Positions 1-6,935 of a stretch of 13,993 bases of DNA are shown here, piece after piece. This stretch comes from Acidobacteriota bacterium. Its GTDB lineage: Bacteria > Acidobacteriota > Blastocatellia > Pyrinomonadales > Pyrinomonadaceae. The DNA lies in assembly GCA_023391155.1 (NCBI GenBank), contig JAEWBM010000155.1, positions 1 to 13,993 of the forward strand. The letters run 5' to 3'. The notes under the pieces are model-generated. The model worked only from the letters and a program-made list of their open reading frames with translations. It was not told the origin of the DNA and did not search any database. Each line of letters starts with the position of its first letter. The stretch's first letter is position 1. Both the position numbers and the translations under genes were made by a program.

Positions 1-1
1 G

Positions 2-445
2 GCGGACGTTGACGCGCTGGCGATATCGGATGCCGGCATCGCCTATATGGTCACCGATCAGCCGGGCAACAGTTATGTATATGACCTGGTGGGCAACGAA
101 TATCTCGATCCGATCACAAATCCCTGGACGACATCGGAGGTATTTTCGGGGGCGACGTGGATAGCGGCCGCGCCGCAGGGCGCGGTGACGATCACCGGGC
201 AGGCAGTGACCCCCGGCGGAAGGGCGCTGGCGAATGTGATAGTGCGGATAACGGACGGCGCTTCGTGGACGTCGTTCGCGCGTTCGAGCCCGTTCGGTTA
301 TTTTCGGCTTGAGAACGTCCCGGCCGGGGCGACATACACCATCACCGGTACGAAGAAGCAATACAGCTTTACCCCGATGGTGATGCCGGTCAATTCGGAC
401 ATGGACATCCAGTTGATCTCCGATGCATTGACGGGCGGGCGGTAA
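2..445 (+). CDS. C-terminal part of a secreted protein with a carboxypeptidase-regulatory-like domain (5' end outside window)
   Basis: The frame is open from the window edge, so the start lies upstream; 147 residues are visible. The last 86 or so residues (about 62-147) read as a carboxypeptidase-regulatory-like beta-sandwich: VTITGQAVTPGGRALANV, then a SPFGYFRLENVPAGATYTIT stretch, the usual G-Y-F-x-x-x-N-V-P-A-G signature of this fold. The first 60 residues (ADVDALAISDAG, SYVYDLVGNEYL) look like the end of a repeat-rich extracellular region. Such C-terminal domains are common in exported acidobacterial proteins, where they probably aid stability or surface presentation; the function of this protein is unknown. 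It converges on the next gene, which ends in a related domain. The TAA stop is at 443-445. Confidence 0.8.
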   Translation, partial: ADVDALAISDAGIAYMVTDQPGNSYVYDLVGNEYLDPITNPWTTSEVFSGATWIAAAPQGAVTITGQAVTPGGRALANVIVRITDGASWTSFARSSPFGYFRLENVPAGATYTITGTKKQYSFTPMVMPVNSDMDIQLISDALTGGR

Positions 446-490
446 GCGATCGGCCGGACGCCGGTAGAAACGATTCCGTGCAGCGGACGC

Positions 491-520
491 AATGCCCGCG
501 GCACGGCATTTCTTTATTGC
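491..520 (+). terminator. Possible intrinsic terminator between the convergent genes
   Basis: AATGCC (491-496) and GGCATT (505-510) form a perfect 6-bp stem with an 8-base GC-rich loop, followed by TCTTTATT. It lies 45 bases after the first stop and touches the stop of the opposite gene at 514. The stem is short and the T-run is interrupted, so the call is tentative. Confidence 0.35.
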
Positions 521-2646
521 CCGGCGATAAAATCGATCCCGAAGATGTCGCCGTCCACCGTGATCATCCGTGAGGGCGCGGCGAATGTGCGGCCTTTCGC
601 GGTGACGGAGATAACGGCCGAGATACCCGCGGGGACATCGGTAAAGCGGTAATGGCCAAAGGGATTGGTGACGGCGTAGGCCGTGCCGCCGGGGCCGGTG
701 AGCGAAACGCGCGCGCCGTAGATCCCGCGTCCGCCGGCGGTCGCCACCCGCCCGGAGAGCGTCACACCGGCCGAGGTCGGAGCAAAGAGTTCATCGGCGC
801 CGATCTCCGGCGACCCGTCCCTTGAGTGCCCGTCAATGTCCGACGCAACCCCGACATCCGCGCCCCCCGCCTCGATCTGAAACCCGCTCGCCGGCACCAA
901 ATGCAGATCCGTATCCGAAACGAACGGCGGCGCCCCAACCTCGGCGAAAGAGCCGGAATCGTTTTCGTGGATGCTCGAAGGGATCAGATTGTACGTATAT
1001 GTCCTGAAGTTTGAACTATTGCTTCTTTCGGTGGAACTGAAATCCGCAGCGTCGTAGTTGCCGCCCCCAACTGTCGTCCCTACTTGAGCTAATCTGCTAT
1101 TTGCTGCGGATCCTTGAAAATAGGCATTGTTATCGAGAAGAACTCGATAGGTGGATAGCATCCCGGAAGGCAGGTAAACAGCTACGTGTCGCGAATTGGG
1201 ATGGCCTCCCGAGATCTGATTCGAAAAGATATTATTTCGGATCTCAGTTCGATCGCTGTTGCTGTTTGCGTTCCACAGGGCTAAGGCAGCGGTCATCATC
1301 GCGCCACCCGTTCCGGAAACCGTTCCGGTAAGGTGGACCGAATTATGGAGAATTTTGAAGTTGTCGCCGGCGGTGATAGTACGTATGCCGGCACTCGCCC
1401 CCGTCGCGGTGAACCCATTACCGGTCACGTTATTGTTCAATATCCCCATCACAAAGTTATTGATAACCTGATGGCCGGAACCTCGCGAGAGTGCGATACC
1501 GGTAACGGGTTGAGTGGCGGGGTTATTATTCTTGACCCGATAGATCTTGTTCCTTTCGAACCTTGTTCCGGATCCCACGCCGGTATTGTTGGTCAATAGG
1601 AACCCGTGATCCAACGCACGGATCCCGCCTGCCGGCGAGAAGTCCAGATAGCTCTCGATCCAAATATTGTTACCGTCGATCAGAGCATCCTCTGAACCGC
1701 GAACCGCCACACCGATGGCATAAACCTGGTCAGCCTCTCCCGTCGTAGGATTACCGATGTCGTTGTCGAGTATATGGAGGTTGCCGAATACGTTGTCGGC
1801 GGCGCCATTAAGAGATACACCGCGCCCTACAGAGCGGATCGAATTATTATCGATCATGAGGTTAGCGGCAGACGCGGACGCGGCGATCGTCGGCGTTGCA
1901 CTCGTAATCGGGGACGGAGCATTCGTATCCGATCCGCCGCCCGCCCCCAATATGCCATATGTCATGCTCGCGGACGACGAATTACCGGTAACTGTGGCCT
2001 TATTGCCGTCCTTAACATTTCCGATCAGGTTCAGATTTCGGATCGTGTTCCCGGTCGCGGTCAATGCCAGCCCCGAGGTATTCATCGCAATCCTTATGAC
2101 ATGCGTGTGCGCCAGTATCTCGCTGCCGGCATTCTCGATCGTCAGGTTGCGGTTGGTGCCGGGGGTGAGGGGGTTGTCGCCGTCGATGGTGATGTTGTCG
2201 GCGCCGTTTAGTTCGATGACGCCTTTGCCGGCGGCGGGGGTGCCGGCGATGCGGACGCCATCCGCCAGCGGCCGGAGCGTGATGTGCGAATAGTCGGCCG
2301 AACCGGCCCCGCTGCTGTTGATGACGGCGGATCCGCTGTGCGACGTGTCTCCGCAGGCCTCGATGACGATCTCGCCGGTGTGCACGCCGAGATTTATGTT
2401 GAGAAAGGCCGCCGACAGCGTCGAATAGGGCGTCGATACGCCGTTAGCCTCGACATCGAGCATCGCCGAATCGCACCGGCCGATCGTGCTGCCGAGCGCC
2501 TTGCCGATCGGCTGCGCAATAGCCCGCTGTGCCGATGACGAGGGAGCCAGGATATAAGCGGAGACAACAAAACACGCGAGCGATAACATACCAAGCGTGA
2601 GAGACACACGTCCCGCTCGAGAGACGCGATAAGAGCGTAAAGACAT
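514..2646 (-). CDS. Secreted right-handed beta-helix protein with C-terminal carboxypeptidase-regulatory-like domain
   Basis: This 710-residue exported protein has a basic N-terminus (RSYRVSRAGR), then a hydrophobic segment at about residues 14-33, and an APSSSAQ-type end consistent with signal peptide cleavage. The middle is rich in Asn/Gly-containing repeats (NLTIENAG, NTIRNLNLIG, LMIDNNSIRSV, NVFGNLHILDNDIG, RFERNKIYRV, FKILHNSVHL, TEIRNNIFSN), the pattern of a parallel beta-helix of the PbH1/pectate-lyase-like kind. Residues 628-710 form a carboxypeptidase-regulatory-like domain (VTLSGRVATAGGRG, NPFGHYRFTDVPAG). The frame is open upstream to 2721, but I chose the ATG at 2646 because GAGGA lies about 9 bases before it and the signal peptide follows directly. 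The substrate is unknown; adhesion or polysaccharide binding or cleavage are possible, and no catalytic motif was identified. Confidence 0.85.
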   Translation of the reverse strand: MSLRSYRVSRAGRVSLTLGMLSLACFVVSAYILAPSSSAQRAIAQPIGKALGSTIGRCDSAMLDVEANGVSTPYSTLSAAFLNINLGVHTGEIVIEACGDTSHSGSAVINSSGAGSADYSHITLRPLADGVRIAGTPAAGKGVIELNGADNITIDGDNPLTPGTNRNLTIENAGSEILAHTHVIRIAMNTSGLALTATGNTIRNLNLIGNVKDGNKATVTGNSSSASMTYGILGAGGGSDTNAPSPITSATPTIAASASAANLMIDNNSIRSVGRGVSLNGAADNVFGNLHILDNDIGNPTTGEADQVYAIGVAVRGSEDALIDGNNIWIESYLDFSPAGGIRALDHGFLLTNNTGVGSGTRFERNKIYRVKNNNPATQPVTGIALSRGSGHQVINNFVMGILNNNVTGNGFTATGASAGIRTITAGDNFKILHNSVHLTGTVSGTGGAMMTAALALWNANSNSDRTEIRNNIFSNQISGGHPNSRHVAVYLPSGMLSTYRVLLDNNAYFQGSAANSRLAQVGTTVGGGNYDAADFSSTERSNSSNFRTYTYNLIPSSIHENDSGSFAEVGAPPFVSDTDLHLVPASGFQIEAGGADVGVASDIDGHSRDGSPEIGADELFAPTSAGVTLSGRVATAGGRGIYGARVSLTGPGGTAYAVTNPFGHYRFTDVPAGISAVISVTAKGRTFAAPSRMITVDGDIFGIDFIAGQ

Positions 2647-2776
2647 TAAGTTTTTCCTCAATTGATGGGTATTGTGAGTGAAGAAGCTCGAACCGCCCGG
2701 TGAGGGGATCCGGTCCCGCACTGTAAGCCGAAGAAATTATACATCCAGCCCGCCGCCCGTTTCAAACCGAGAAATA

Positions 2777-2809
2777 AACTGGAAGCTGGAAGCTGAAAAC
2801 TGGAAGCTG
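2777..2809. repeat. Short heptanucleotide tandem repeat
   Basis: Four exact-phase 7-base units of CTGGAAG start at 2779, 2786, 2793 and 2800; the third is degenerate (CTGAAAA). A final CTG follows. It lies in the 261-base gap between the beta-helix gene and the 79-residue gene; nothing else was seen in that gap. Confidence 0.7.
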
Positions 2810-2907
2810 TCCGATAAAGCGGGCGGGCGGCTTTGACGAGTTGGATCGCGGTCACGGCTCCCGCGCGTTGTGGATGAAATGCCGTGCCTAGTACATCGAA
2901 GCAAGCC

Positions 2908-3147
2908 CTAAAATCTATTGATCCTGCCGTCTTTATTTTCGTCGAATAGGTCTTCAGGGCAGTAGCTTCGCAGCTCTTCTGGGAGTCTATGAGCAACGCC
3001 AAATACCTCGGCTTGATTGAGCAGCCTTGCGATAACTTGATAATAACCAGTCAAAACGCCCTTTTCGAACTCACTACTAGCACTTCGCTTTAACGAGGCA
3101 GCGTCTTCAATCAACTGATATAAAACATCGCGGAGGTAATCTTCCAT
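2908..3147 (-). CDS. Small helical hypothetical protein, last cargo gene of the repeat-punctuated array
   Basis: This is a 79-residue protein with no signal peptide or membrane segment. The first 55 residues look like two amphipathic helices (MEDYLRDVLYQLIEDAASLK, then FEKGVLTGYYQVIARLLNQA). The GYYQVI-ARLLNQAE-FG pattern recalls small uncharacterised bacterial proteins, but I cannot name a family. The C-terminus DENKDGRINRF imitates the first half of an EF-hand or dockerin loop (D-x-N-x-D-G-x-I) and then ends. The ATG at 3147 has only a weak GAG close upstream. The gene follows directly on an RHS-derived fragment, like its array neighbours, so an immunity-type role is possible but unproven. 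The stop is TAG. Confidence 0.6.
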   Translation of the reverse strand: MEDYLRDVLYQLIEDAASLKRSASSEFEKGVLTGYYQVIARLLNQAEVFGVAHRLPEELRSYCPEDLFDENKDGRINRF

Positions 3148-3173
3148 ATCTCAGTTTTCCCAAGCATACCTCG

Positions 3174-3346
3174 AGTCGGGGCCACGCCTGTGTTACTGCA
3201 ATTCTGGGGTTCTCCTCAACAAGTTGCTTATCCGCATTATAAACGAAAATGGTATGCTCCGTGCCGGCGATCGTCTTGTCACCCCAACCCTCTCCGTCAT
3301 ACACATATTCACCGATCGGGTTGTTTGGGCCGTTCCCCATCACCAA
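3174..3346 (-). pseudogene. RHS-repeat protein fragment (scar A)
   Basis: The minus strand encodes a short run typical of RHS/YD-repeat cores: EYVYDGEGWGDK, then IAGTEHTIFVYNADKQLV. The family pattern is YxYDGxGxRxxK...T-x-FVYNAxGxLVAEYS. Homology to RHS stops after KQLVEE, and the frame continues as NPRIAVTQAWPRL, a stretch shared with repeat B (3872-3983). There is no start codon with a credible ribosome site and no full RHS core on either side, so it is a remnant. It starts just after the stop of the 156-residue gene and runs into the 79-residue gene. Confidence 0.65.
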
Positions 3347-3359
3347 TTGCCCTGATAGA

Positions 3360-3830
3360 TCAAAAGTTCCTGCGGAGCTGCGAAAAGGGGAATTCCCGAG
3401 AGTTGCCGTAAAATTCGATGACCTTATAACCCGACGACTTGTCCCCGGACAGAATTAGCTGATAATAGTGCGGATTTGGATTTGCCGAGGAAGCCTTCAA
3501 GAAGATCTTTATGGTTCGCTGGCCCGGAACTATCTCATAGGCTAGCAGCTCGACCGATCGTGGAAGGTCTAAGCCTGTATGAGTATGAGATACAAGAGTC
3601 TTTAGGGTATCAGCGGTAAATGAATCATCTCGATCCTCCGGCAGAAATTTCAATGCCGATTCATATTCTTTGTCAACAAAAGCGGCTTCGGCGAACGCAA
3701 TTGCGGTTTTCCCGGCGGCTGCGGGATCATGCTCTATCGCGTACGACTGACACCCGGACCAGAATGTCATAAAAACCATAACCAAGAGCCATAACCGGTT
3801 TGCGTTAGATCGAGAAACCTTCAAACACAT
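3360..3830 (-). CDS. Putative lipoprotein, function unknown
   Basis: This is a 156-residue protein. The N-terminus has basic residues, a hydrophobic stretch (LWLLVMVFMTFW) and a Cys at residue 27 (WSGCQS), a somewhat atypical lipobox that suggests export and lipid anchoring. The mature part (AIAFAEAAFVDKEYESALKF near the start; YYQLILSGDKSSGYKVIEFYG near the end) has the alternation of a small alpha+beta fold of the NTF2-like or DUF4864-like sort; this is a guess from pattern only. The last residues (EFPFSQLRRNF) overlap, in another frame, sequence continuous with RHS scar A, so the natural C-terminus may have been altered by recombination. The ATG at 3830 has AGAG upstream. It follows repeat B. 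Confidence 0.65.
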   Translation of the reverse strand: MCLKVSRSNANRLWLLVMVFMTFWSGCQSYAIEHDPAAAGKTAIAFAEAAFVDKEYESALKFLPEDRDDSFTADTLKTLVSHTHTGLDLPRSVELLAYEIVPGQRTIKIFLKASSANPNPHYYQLILSGDKSSGYKVIEFYGNSREFPFSQLRRNF

Positions 3831-3871
3831 AATTCTCTGATGCTAAATTGCCTTCGCGTTCTAAATGTGGG

Positions 3872-3983
3872 AAATCGTGGCCACGCCTGGACTACGGTAA
3901 TTCTGGAGCACTCGGCGATGAGTTGCCGGCTCCCGCGAACCGGCGGCTGCAAATCACCGATTGCGTTCGCTAGAGATGTTCAG
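3872..3983 (-). repeat. Array repeat B (RHS-scar-related spacer)
   Basis: This segment resembles repeats C and D at the nucleotide level: an AGTTG(C/A)CCGCTCCCGC-AACCGGCGGCTGCAAATCACCGAT-type core, at 3921-3960 here. On the minus strand its distal half reads RQLIAECSRITVVQAWPRF, which matches the reading of scar A, KQLVEENPRIAVTQAWPRL. It thus links the non-coding repeats to the RHS fragment. It lies directly upstream of the 156-residue lipoprotein gene. Confidence 0.65.
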
Positions 3984-4165
3984 GACTGGCCGGGATCGGA
4001 CGTTGACGGCGGACGATCCGCGTTCCGGATCACCCTCCGGCCGCTTCGGAACAATCAAATGCGGCGCGCTGGTTATTCGATTGGAGAAGTCCGCAACCAG
4101 TTCCCGCTGCTGCGTATTCCTTCCACTATGCTCGTTTGTTCCGGGATATTACCACTTGACCTGCG
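3984..4165. other. Non-coding remainder between repeat B and the DUF6438 gene
   Basis: I see no convincing gene here. A small perfect hairpin, GATCCG-CGTTC-CGGATC, lies at about 4014-4030. Minus-strand frames contain protein-like scraps interrupted by stops, consistent with decayed coding sequence. Confidence 0.4.
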
Positions 4166-4711
4166 TCATTGTACTTTTATGAAATACTGAAATTTATTAC
4201 GCTCCTCTTTAGTACCAATCCATTGTTCAATCTTAATAATTTCATCAATTTTGTTTTCCAATTCGGTAAGCCTCTGCAATTCTAGGTTGAACTTATCGCT
4301 TCCCTCATAACAGCCCATGTAGTGCCTGATCGACTTCTTCCGGCTGTTAATTTGGATAGTTGTATACGCCCAAAACTCGTCGGACACCATAGCTGTACAT
4401 CCGTCTTTTTCATATGCGTAAGAATCACGCAGTTTGAAATATTTAGCTTTTCTAAATGCAGCCATCAATTCTTGAAACTGCTTCGTCGCGACCTTGGCAG
4501 TAATTGTTCCCTCTGTTTTAACATACTTGATGCCTTCATAAATCAATCTTCCATCCCCCCAAATCGTGACCTTATAATTTGGACATGTGCCGAAGCATTC
4601 GCTACGTTCAAGCGAAATCATCGAGTCTACGAAAACTTCGGCGGATGATTGGCCCGCTAAAGAAGTCGAAAGAGCTAGCAGCAAATTAACTGAAGCGATA
4701 AGTTTCCACAT
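4166..4711 (-). CDS. Secreted DUF6438-domain protein
   Basis: This is a 181-residue protein with a signal peptide (MWKLIASVNLLLALSTSLAG). Residues about 31-165 fit the DUF6438 pattern: ISLERSECFGTCPNYKVTIW at the front (two Cys in the C-F-G-T-C-P motif), GDGRLIYEG, a helix with FQELMAAFRKAKYFKLRDSY, and the late LTELENKIDEIIKIEQWIG. The family is found in exported proteins of Bacteroidota and Acidobacteriota; its biochemical role is unknown to me. The ATG at 4711 has AAGGG about 5 bases upstream. It follows repeat D and precedes repeat B. Base composition is clearly AT-richer than in the flanking housekeeping genes, in line with acquisition. Confidence 0.75.
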   Translation of the reverse strand: MWKLIASVNLLLALSTSLAGQSSAEVFVDSMISLERSECFGTCPNYKVTIWGDGRLIYEGIKYVKTEGTITAKVATKQFQELMAAFRKAKYFKLRDSYAYEKDGCTAMVSDEFWAYTTIQINSRKKSIRHYMGCYEGSDKFNLELQRLTELENKIDEIIKIEQWIGTKEERNKFQYFIKVQ

Positions 4712-4734
4712 ATTTACCCTTCCCAGACGGGCTG

Positions 4735-4852
4735 CCCGCTTCCGCGAGCTGGCGGCTGCGGATCACCGGTCGCGTTCGCAAATTCTGTTCACGCCGAGTT
4801 CCCGTCGCTGAAGGCGACAAATATAATAGCCCAGGGTGCAGGCGAAGCCGGA
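4735..4852 (-). repeat. Array repeat D
   Basis: Positions 4798-4852 match 5596-5650 (repeat C) in all but two of 55 bases (GTTCCCGTCGCTGAA, then a shared ATATAATAGCCCAGGGTG run). Positions 4735-4797 are a more diverged copy of the CCGGCGGCTGC-ATCACCG segment of repeats B and C. It lies just upstream of the DUF6438 gene. Confidence 0.75.
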
Positions 4853-4891
4853 TTCTTGAGTATTGCGATCACGCAAGCTCGATGAGCATTC

Positions 4892-5446
4892 CTAATCGAC
4901 TCCGGATTCGCATTTCGTAGCCTCAAACGAATGACGCGTTGTGTCGCCCAAACGTGCGCTCGGATCACGAAGAATGTACCGCTCTATTTCGATGGAATCG
5001 GATTTGGGAGAATACTCAAAATATTCGTGGTGCTTGTTACGGTAGTAAAAAGCTCGCATATACCCGGTTGGCGGCGGATATATCTTTCGCAAGTGATCGA
5101 TCAGTGCCTTTCGCCCCGCTGGGGACCGGTCAAAGGTGACAATGTCCGAAGCGGTACCGCGCCTTTGCGATTCCAGCATCTCCCGATCCGAAAATATCAC
5201 CATTCGAAGACTGAAGGGTGAGCAATATTTCGATTCAAGGGAACGGATCACCCAGCTAACCTGATCGAGCTCAAATGTGTCGCTATCCAACAAAACATAA
5301 ATAGTACGATGGTTCGCCAGGTCATCTTGCCTCGACATATTTGAAACAATTTCGTATTTCGGAACCAGATCTTTTTGATCTTTGTGATCCTGCGCCGAAA
5401 CGATCGGTGAAAGCGCCACAAACAATAATATAAATATACGTTTCAT
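4892..5446 (-). CDS. Secreted protein of unknown function
   Basis: This is a 184-residue protein with a clear signal peptide (MKRIFILLFVALSPIVSAQ). I do not recognise the family. The mature part has a central strand-helix pattern (RTIYVLLDSDTF, then FSLRMVIFSDREML), a basic/aromatic stretch (MRAFYYRNKHHEYFEYSP), and ends in CESGVD with one Cys. There is no membrane segment after the signal. The ATG at 5446 has GAGAAG 8 bases upstream. It sits between repeats C and D in the array; its sequence is AT-richer than the flanking operons. A role as an exported immunity or accessory factor is inference from context. Confidence 0.65.
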   Translation of the reverse strand: MKRIFILLFVALSPIVSAQDHKDQKDLVPKYEIVSNMSRQDDLANHRTIYVLLDSDTFELDQVSWVIRSLESKYCSPFSLRMVIFSDREMLESQRRGTASDIVTFDRSPAGRKALIDHLRKIYPPPTGYMRAFYYRNKHHEYFEYSPKSDSIEIERYILRDPSARLGDTTRHSFEATKCESGVD

Positions 5447-5510
5447 CGACTTATCTTCTCATCTAGCTCATCTGTCAGATAGCTCAGCTGCGGCGTGCCG
5501 GTTATTGACC
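5447..5510. other. Leader of the 184-residue secreted protein gene
   Basis: This short gap contains the ribosome site (GAGAAG on the minus strand) and AT-rich sequence. No promoter could be assigned with confidence. Confidence 0.3.
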
Positions 5511-5650
5511 GGAGCACTCCGCGACGAGTTGACCGCTCCCGCAAACCGGCGGCTGCAAATCACCGATCGCGCTCGCTAAAGCGGTTCAGCACCGTGTTCC
5601 CGTCGCTGAAAGCGACAAATATAATAGCCCAGGGTGAAGGCGAAGCCGGA
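5511..5650 (-). repeat. Array repeat C
   Basis: This is the longest copy of the array repeat. Its left part (GGAGCACTC, CCGGCGGCTGCAAATCACCG) matches repeat B, and its right part (5596-5650) matches repeat D with two mismatches. On the minus strand it contains QLVAECSGQ, like the QLIAECSR of repeat B. Beyond it, 5651-5781 holds GC-rich palindrome-like sequence (for example CCCTGGGGTAAGCGGGCCCC) but no supported gene. It lies upstream of the 184-residue secreted protein gene. Confidence 0.75.
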
Positions 5651-5781
5651 ACCCTGGGGTAAGCGGGCCCCATCACCGCTCCCTGAAGGGGAGCAACAAC
5701 GACTTCGAAATAACGAATGATTGTCGCATTCAGCGACGGCATGGTTCTTTCGCTAACCTGTATAATGGATCGAAACCGGGG

Positions 5782-6009
5782 TCAACGTACAAGAATCAAA
5801 TTCAGCTTATTTATTAGGACATTGTCCGCGTTCTGAAGCTCTTCACTCAGCTCGTCACCGGCCCAAGCTGGCGTCATCAGATGATCGTGGTCTATATCCC
5901 GGTTTTTGACGTCGAGCCTATTTAGCAAGGTTACAAGAGCTTCGCGCCCTTCCTCATCCATAAAGAATTCAACGAATCCTGTCTGATTGTATTCAACGGT
6001 TAATAACAT
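5782..6009 (-). CDS. Imm32-like immunity protein
   Basis: This is a 75-residue cytosolic protein. Its C-terminal half, HDHLMTPAWAGDELSEE then NVLINKLNLILVR, closely follows the pattern I associate with immunity protein family Imm32 (HxHLMTPxWGGxELSE), found beside polymorphic toxins. The N-terminal half has two strands and a helix (LTVEYNQTGFVEFFMDEEGR, then ALVTLLNRLD). Immunity proteins bind and neutralise a cognate toxin; no cognate toxin is visible here. It starts 15 bases after the stop of the DUF6174-type lipoprotein gene, so the two are probably co-transcribed. The ribosome site is weak. The family assignment is from memory of motifs, not a search. Confidence 0.7.
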   Translation of the reverse strand: MLLTVEYNQTGFVEFFMDEEGREALVTLLNRLDVKNRDIDHDHLMTPAWAGDELSEELQNADNVLINKLNLILVR

Positions 6010-6024
6010 CTTGTGCAGCTAAGC

Positions 6025-6585
6025 CTATCGATCCAAGGGTTCAAGATCAGCGATCTTGATTATCGTCCAAGAGTCGATTCCTTTCTTAAAGTCGTCAATC
6101 TCGACGTCTTTGGGGTAACCGAACTTCTCGTCATATTCCGCATCAACGTTTGCACCGTCAGCATAACCTTTTTCCATCAAGTCGAAGATCTTCTCGATGG
6201 TGTTGACCGGCTCCCATCGTTTATGAACCAGATCATCCACCTCAGTGATCGAGGGGATACTTAGCGTCCTCACCACTCCATTCATCACTTCAATCTCCGC
6301 AGGTCCGGGAAAGGTAATATTCCCACCTTGACTTGCGGTGATCGTCATTCTGTAATGAGCGATGCTATGATTTCCCCACTTTTTGCGATTCTTTTCAAAT
6401 TCGGGGTCAATGCTGGTCTTAGGCGTTCGAACGCCCTCGCTCGGTTCGCGACCATTCATGTCGTTATTTTTTAAGTGAGCCATCTCAGGATCACAAGACA
6501 TGACGGAAAGAGTTGCGAGCAGAAGGAAGCCAAAGATCACACGCTTGTTTCTTGCGACGACGGCACGATTATGTAGATGTTCCAT
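6025..6585 (-). CDS. DUF6174-like lipoprotein
   Basis: The frame is open to 6690, but I start at the ATG at 6585 because GAGGAG lies 6 bases before it and a lipoprotein signal follows (basic stretch, FGFLLLATLSVMSC with Cys at about residue 31). The mature domain, NHSIAHYRMTITASQGG, then AEIEVMNGVVRTL, a TIEKIFDLMEKGY helix, DAEYDEKFGYPKDVEID, and a final strand with IIKIADLEPL, fits the DUF6174 pattern (dYr-x-x, V-x-V-x-nG, YD-x-x-GyP-x-x-i-x-iD). It is 186 residues, consistent with a single-domain exported protein. The function is unknown. It is the first gene after RHS scar E and is followed at 15 bases by the Imm32-like gene. Confidence 0.75.
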   Translation of the reverse strand: MEHLHNRAVVARNKRVIFGFLLLATLSVMSCDPEMAHLKNNDMNGREPSEGVRTPKTSIDPEFEKNRKKWGNHSIAHYRMTITASQGGNITFPGPAEIEVMNGVVRTLSIPSITEVDDLVHKRWEPVNTIEKIFDLMEKGYADGANVDAEYDEKFGYPKDVEIDDFKKGIDSWTIIKIADLEPLDR

Positions 6586-6705
6586 TGTCAACTCCTCAAA
6601 TCTCTCTTGGACGATGCGAAACCGAATTGAAAAGACGGGAGTAGAGGGGAGTTTTCCAAGGTGTAAAGCCATTGCCCCATCATCGAACACCCGGACGCCC
6701 TTCCG

Positions 6706-6755
6706 AACAAGTTCCCGACCATATTATAAACGAAAACAGTATGCTCCGTCCCGGC
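6706..6755 (-). pseudogene. RHS-repeat protein fragment (scar E)
   Basis: On the minus strand this encodes AGTEHTVFVYN, almost the same as AGTEHTIFVYN in scar A. The nucleotide match to 3218-3268 includes an AACAAGTT segment and a shared ATTATAAACGAAAA run. No open RHS frame surrounds it. It marks the 5' end of the cargo array, upstream of the DUF6174-like lipoprotein gene. Confidence 0.65.
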
Positions 6756-6807
6756 TGGGCGGTCGCTGGTCCCTCTGATCGCTCGTGGATCGATAGCGAA
6801 CTCTGTC

Positions 6808-6821
6808 GGGGCTAAAGCCCC
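6808..6821. repeat. Small palindrome GGGGCT-AA-AGCCCC
   Basis: A perfect 6-bp inverted repeat with a two-base loop, 25 bases from a longer palindrome of the same theme. It looks like a REP-like extragenic element rather than a terminator, since no T-run follows. Confidence 0.6.
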
Positions 6822-6846
6822 TCCCTTGACGATTTGCGAACCTTGA

Positions 6847-6866
6847 CCCCGGGCTGAAGCCCGGGG
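6847..6866. repeat. REP-like palindrome, 9-bp arms
   Basis: CCCCGGGCT and AGCCCGGGG are perfect inverted arms around a two-base centre (GA). The 'gggctgaagcccggg' theme is a familiar dispersed extragenic element in environmental Gram-negative genomes. No gene is seen in 6760-6935. Confidence 0.65.
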
Positions 6867-6935
6867 CTATGGAGAATAAGAATGGCGAACGAATGGACAT
6901 TGGAGAATGAACAAGGGAGAATGGCGAGTTCGAGC

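Noticed and set aside
1757..2293. Open frame of 178 codons on the plus strand
   Set aside because: It lies antisense to the beta-helix protein, which has a signal peptide, repeats and a C-terminal domain; the plus frame has no recognisable motif or ribosome site and is a shadow of GC-rich codons.
2777..2809. Possible CRISPR-like repetition
   Set aside because: The units are 7 bases, contiguous and without spacers; this is a simple tandem repeat.
3840..4190. 116-codon plus-strand frame
   Set aside because: It runs through repeat B and non-coding sequence against the direction of all island genes and shows no protein motif.
5560..5742. 60-codon minus-strand frame containing PWAIIFVAFSDGN
   Set aside because: It is the translation of array repeat C, shared with repeat D, and is not preceded by a credible ribosome site; best treated as repeat DNA.
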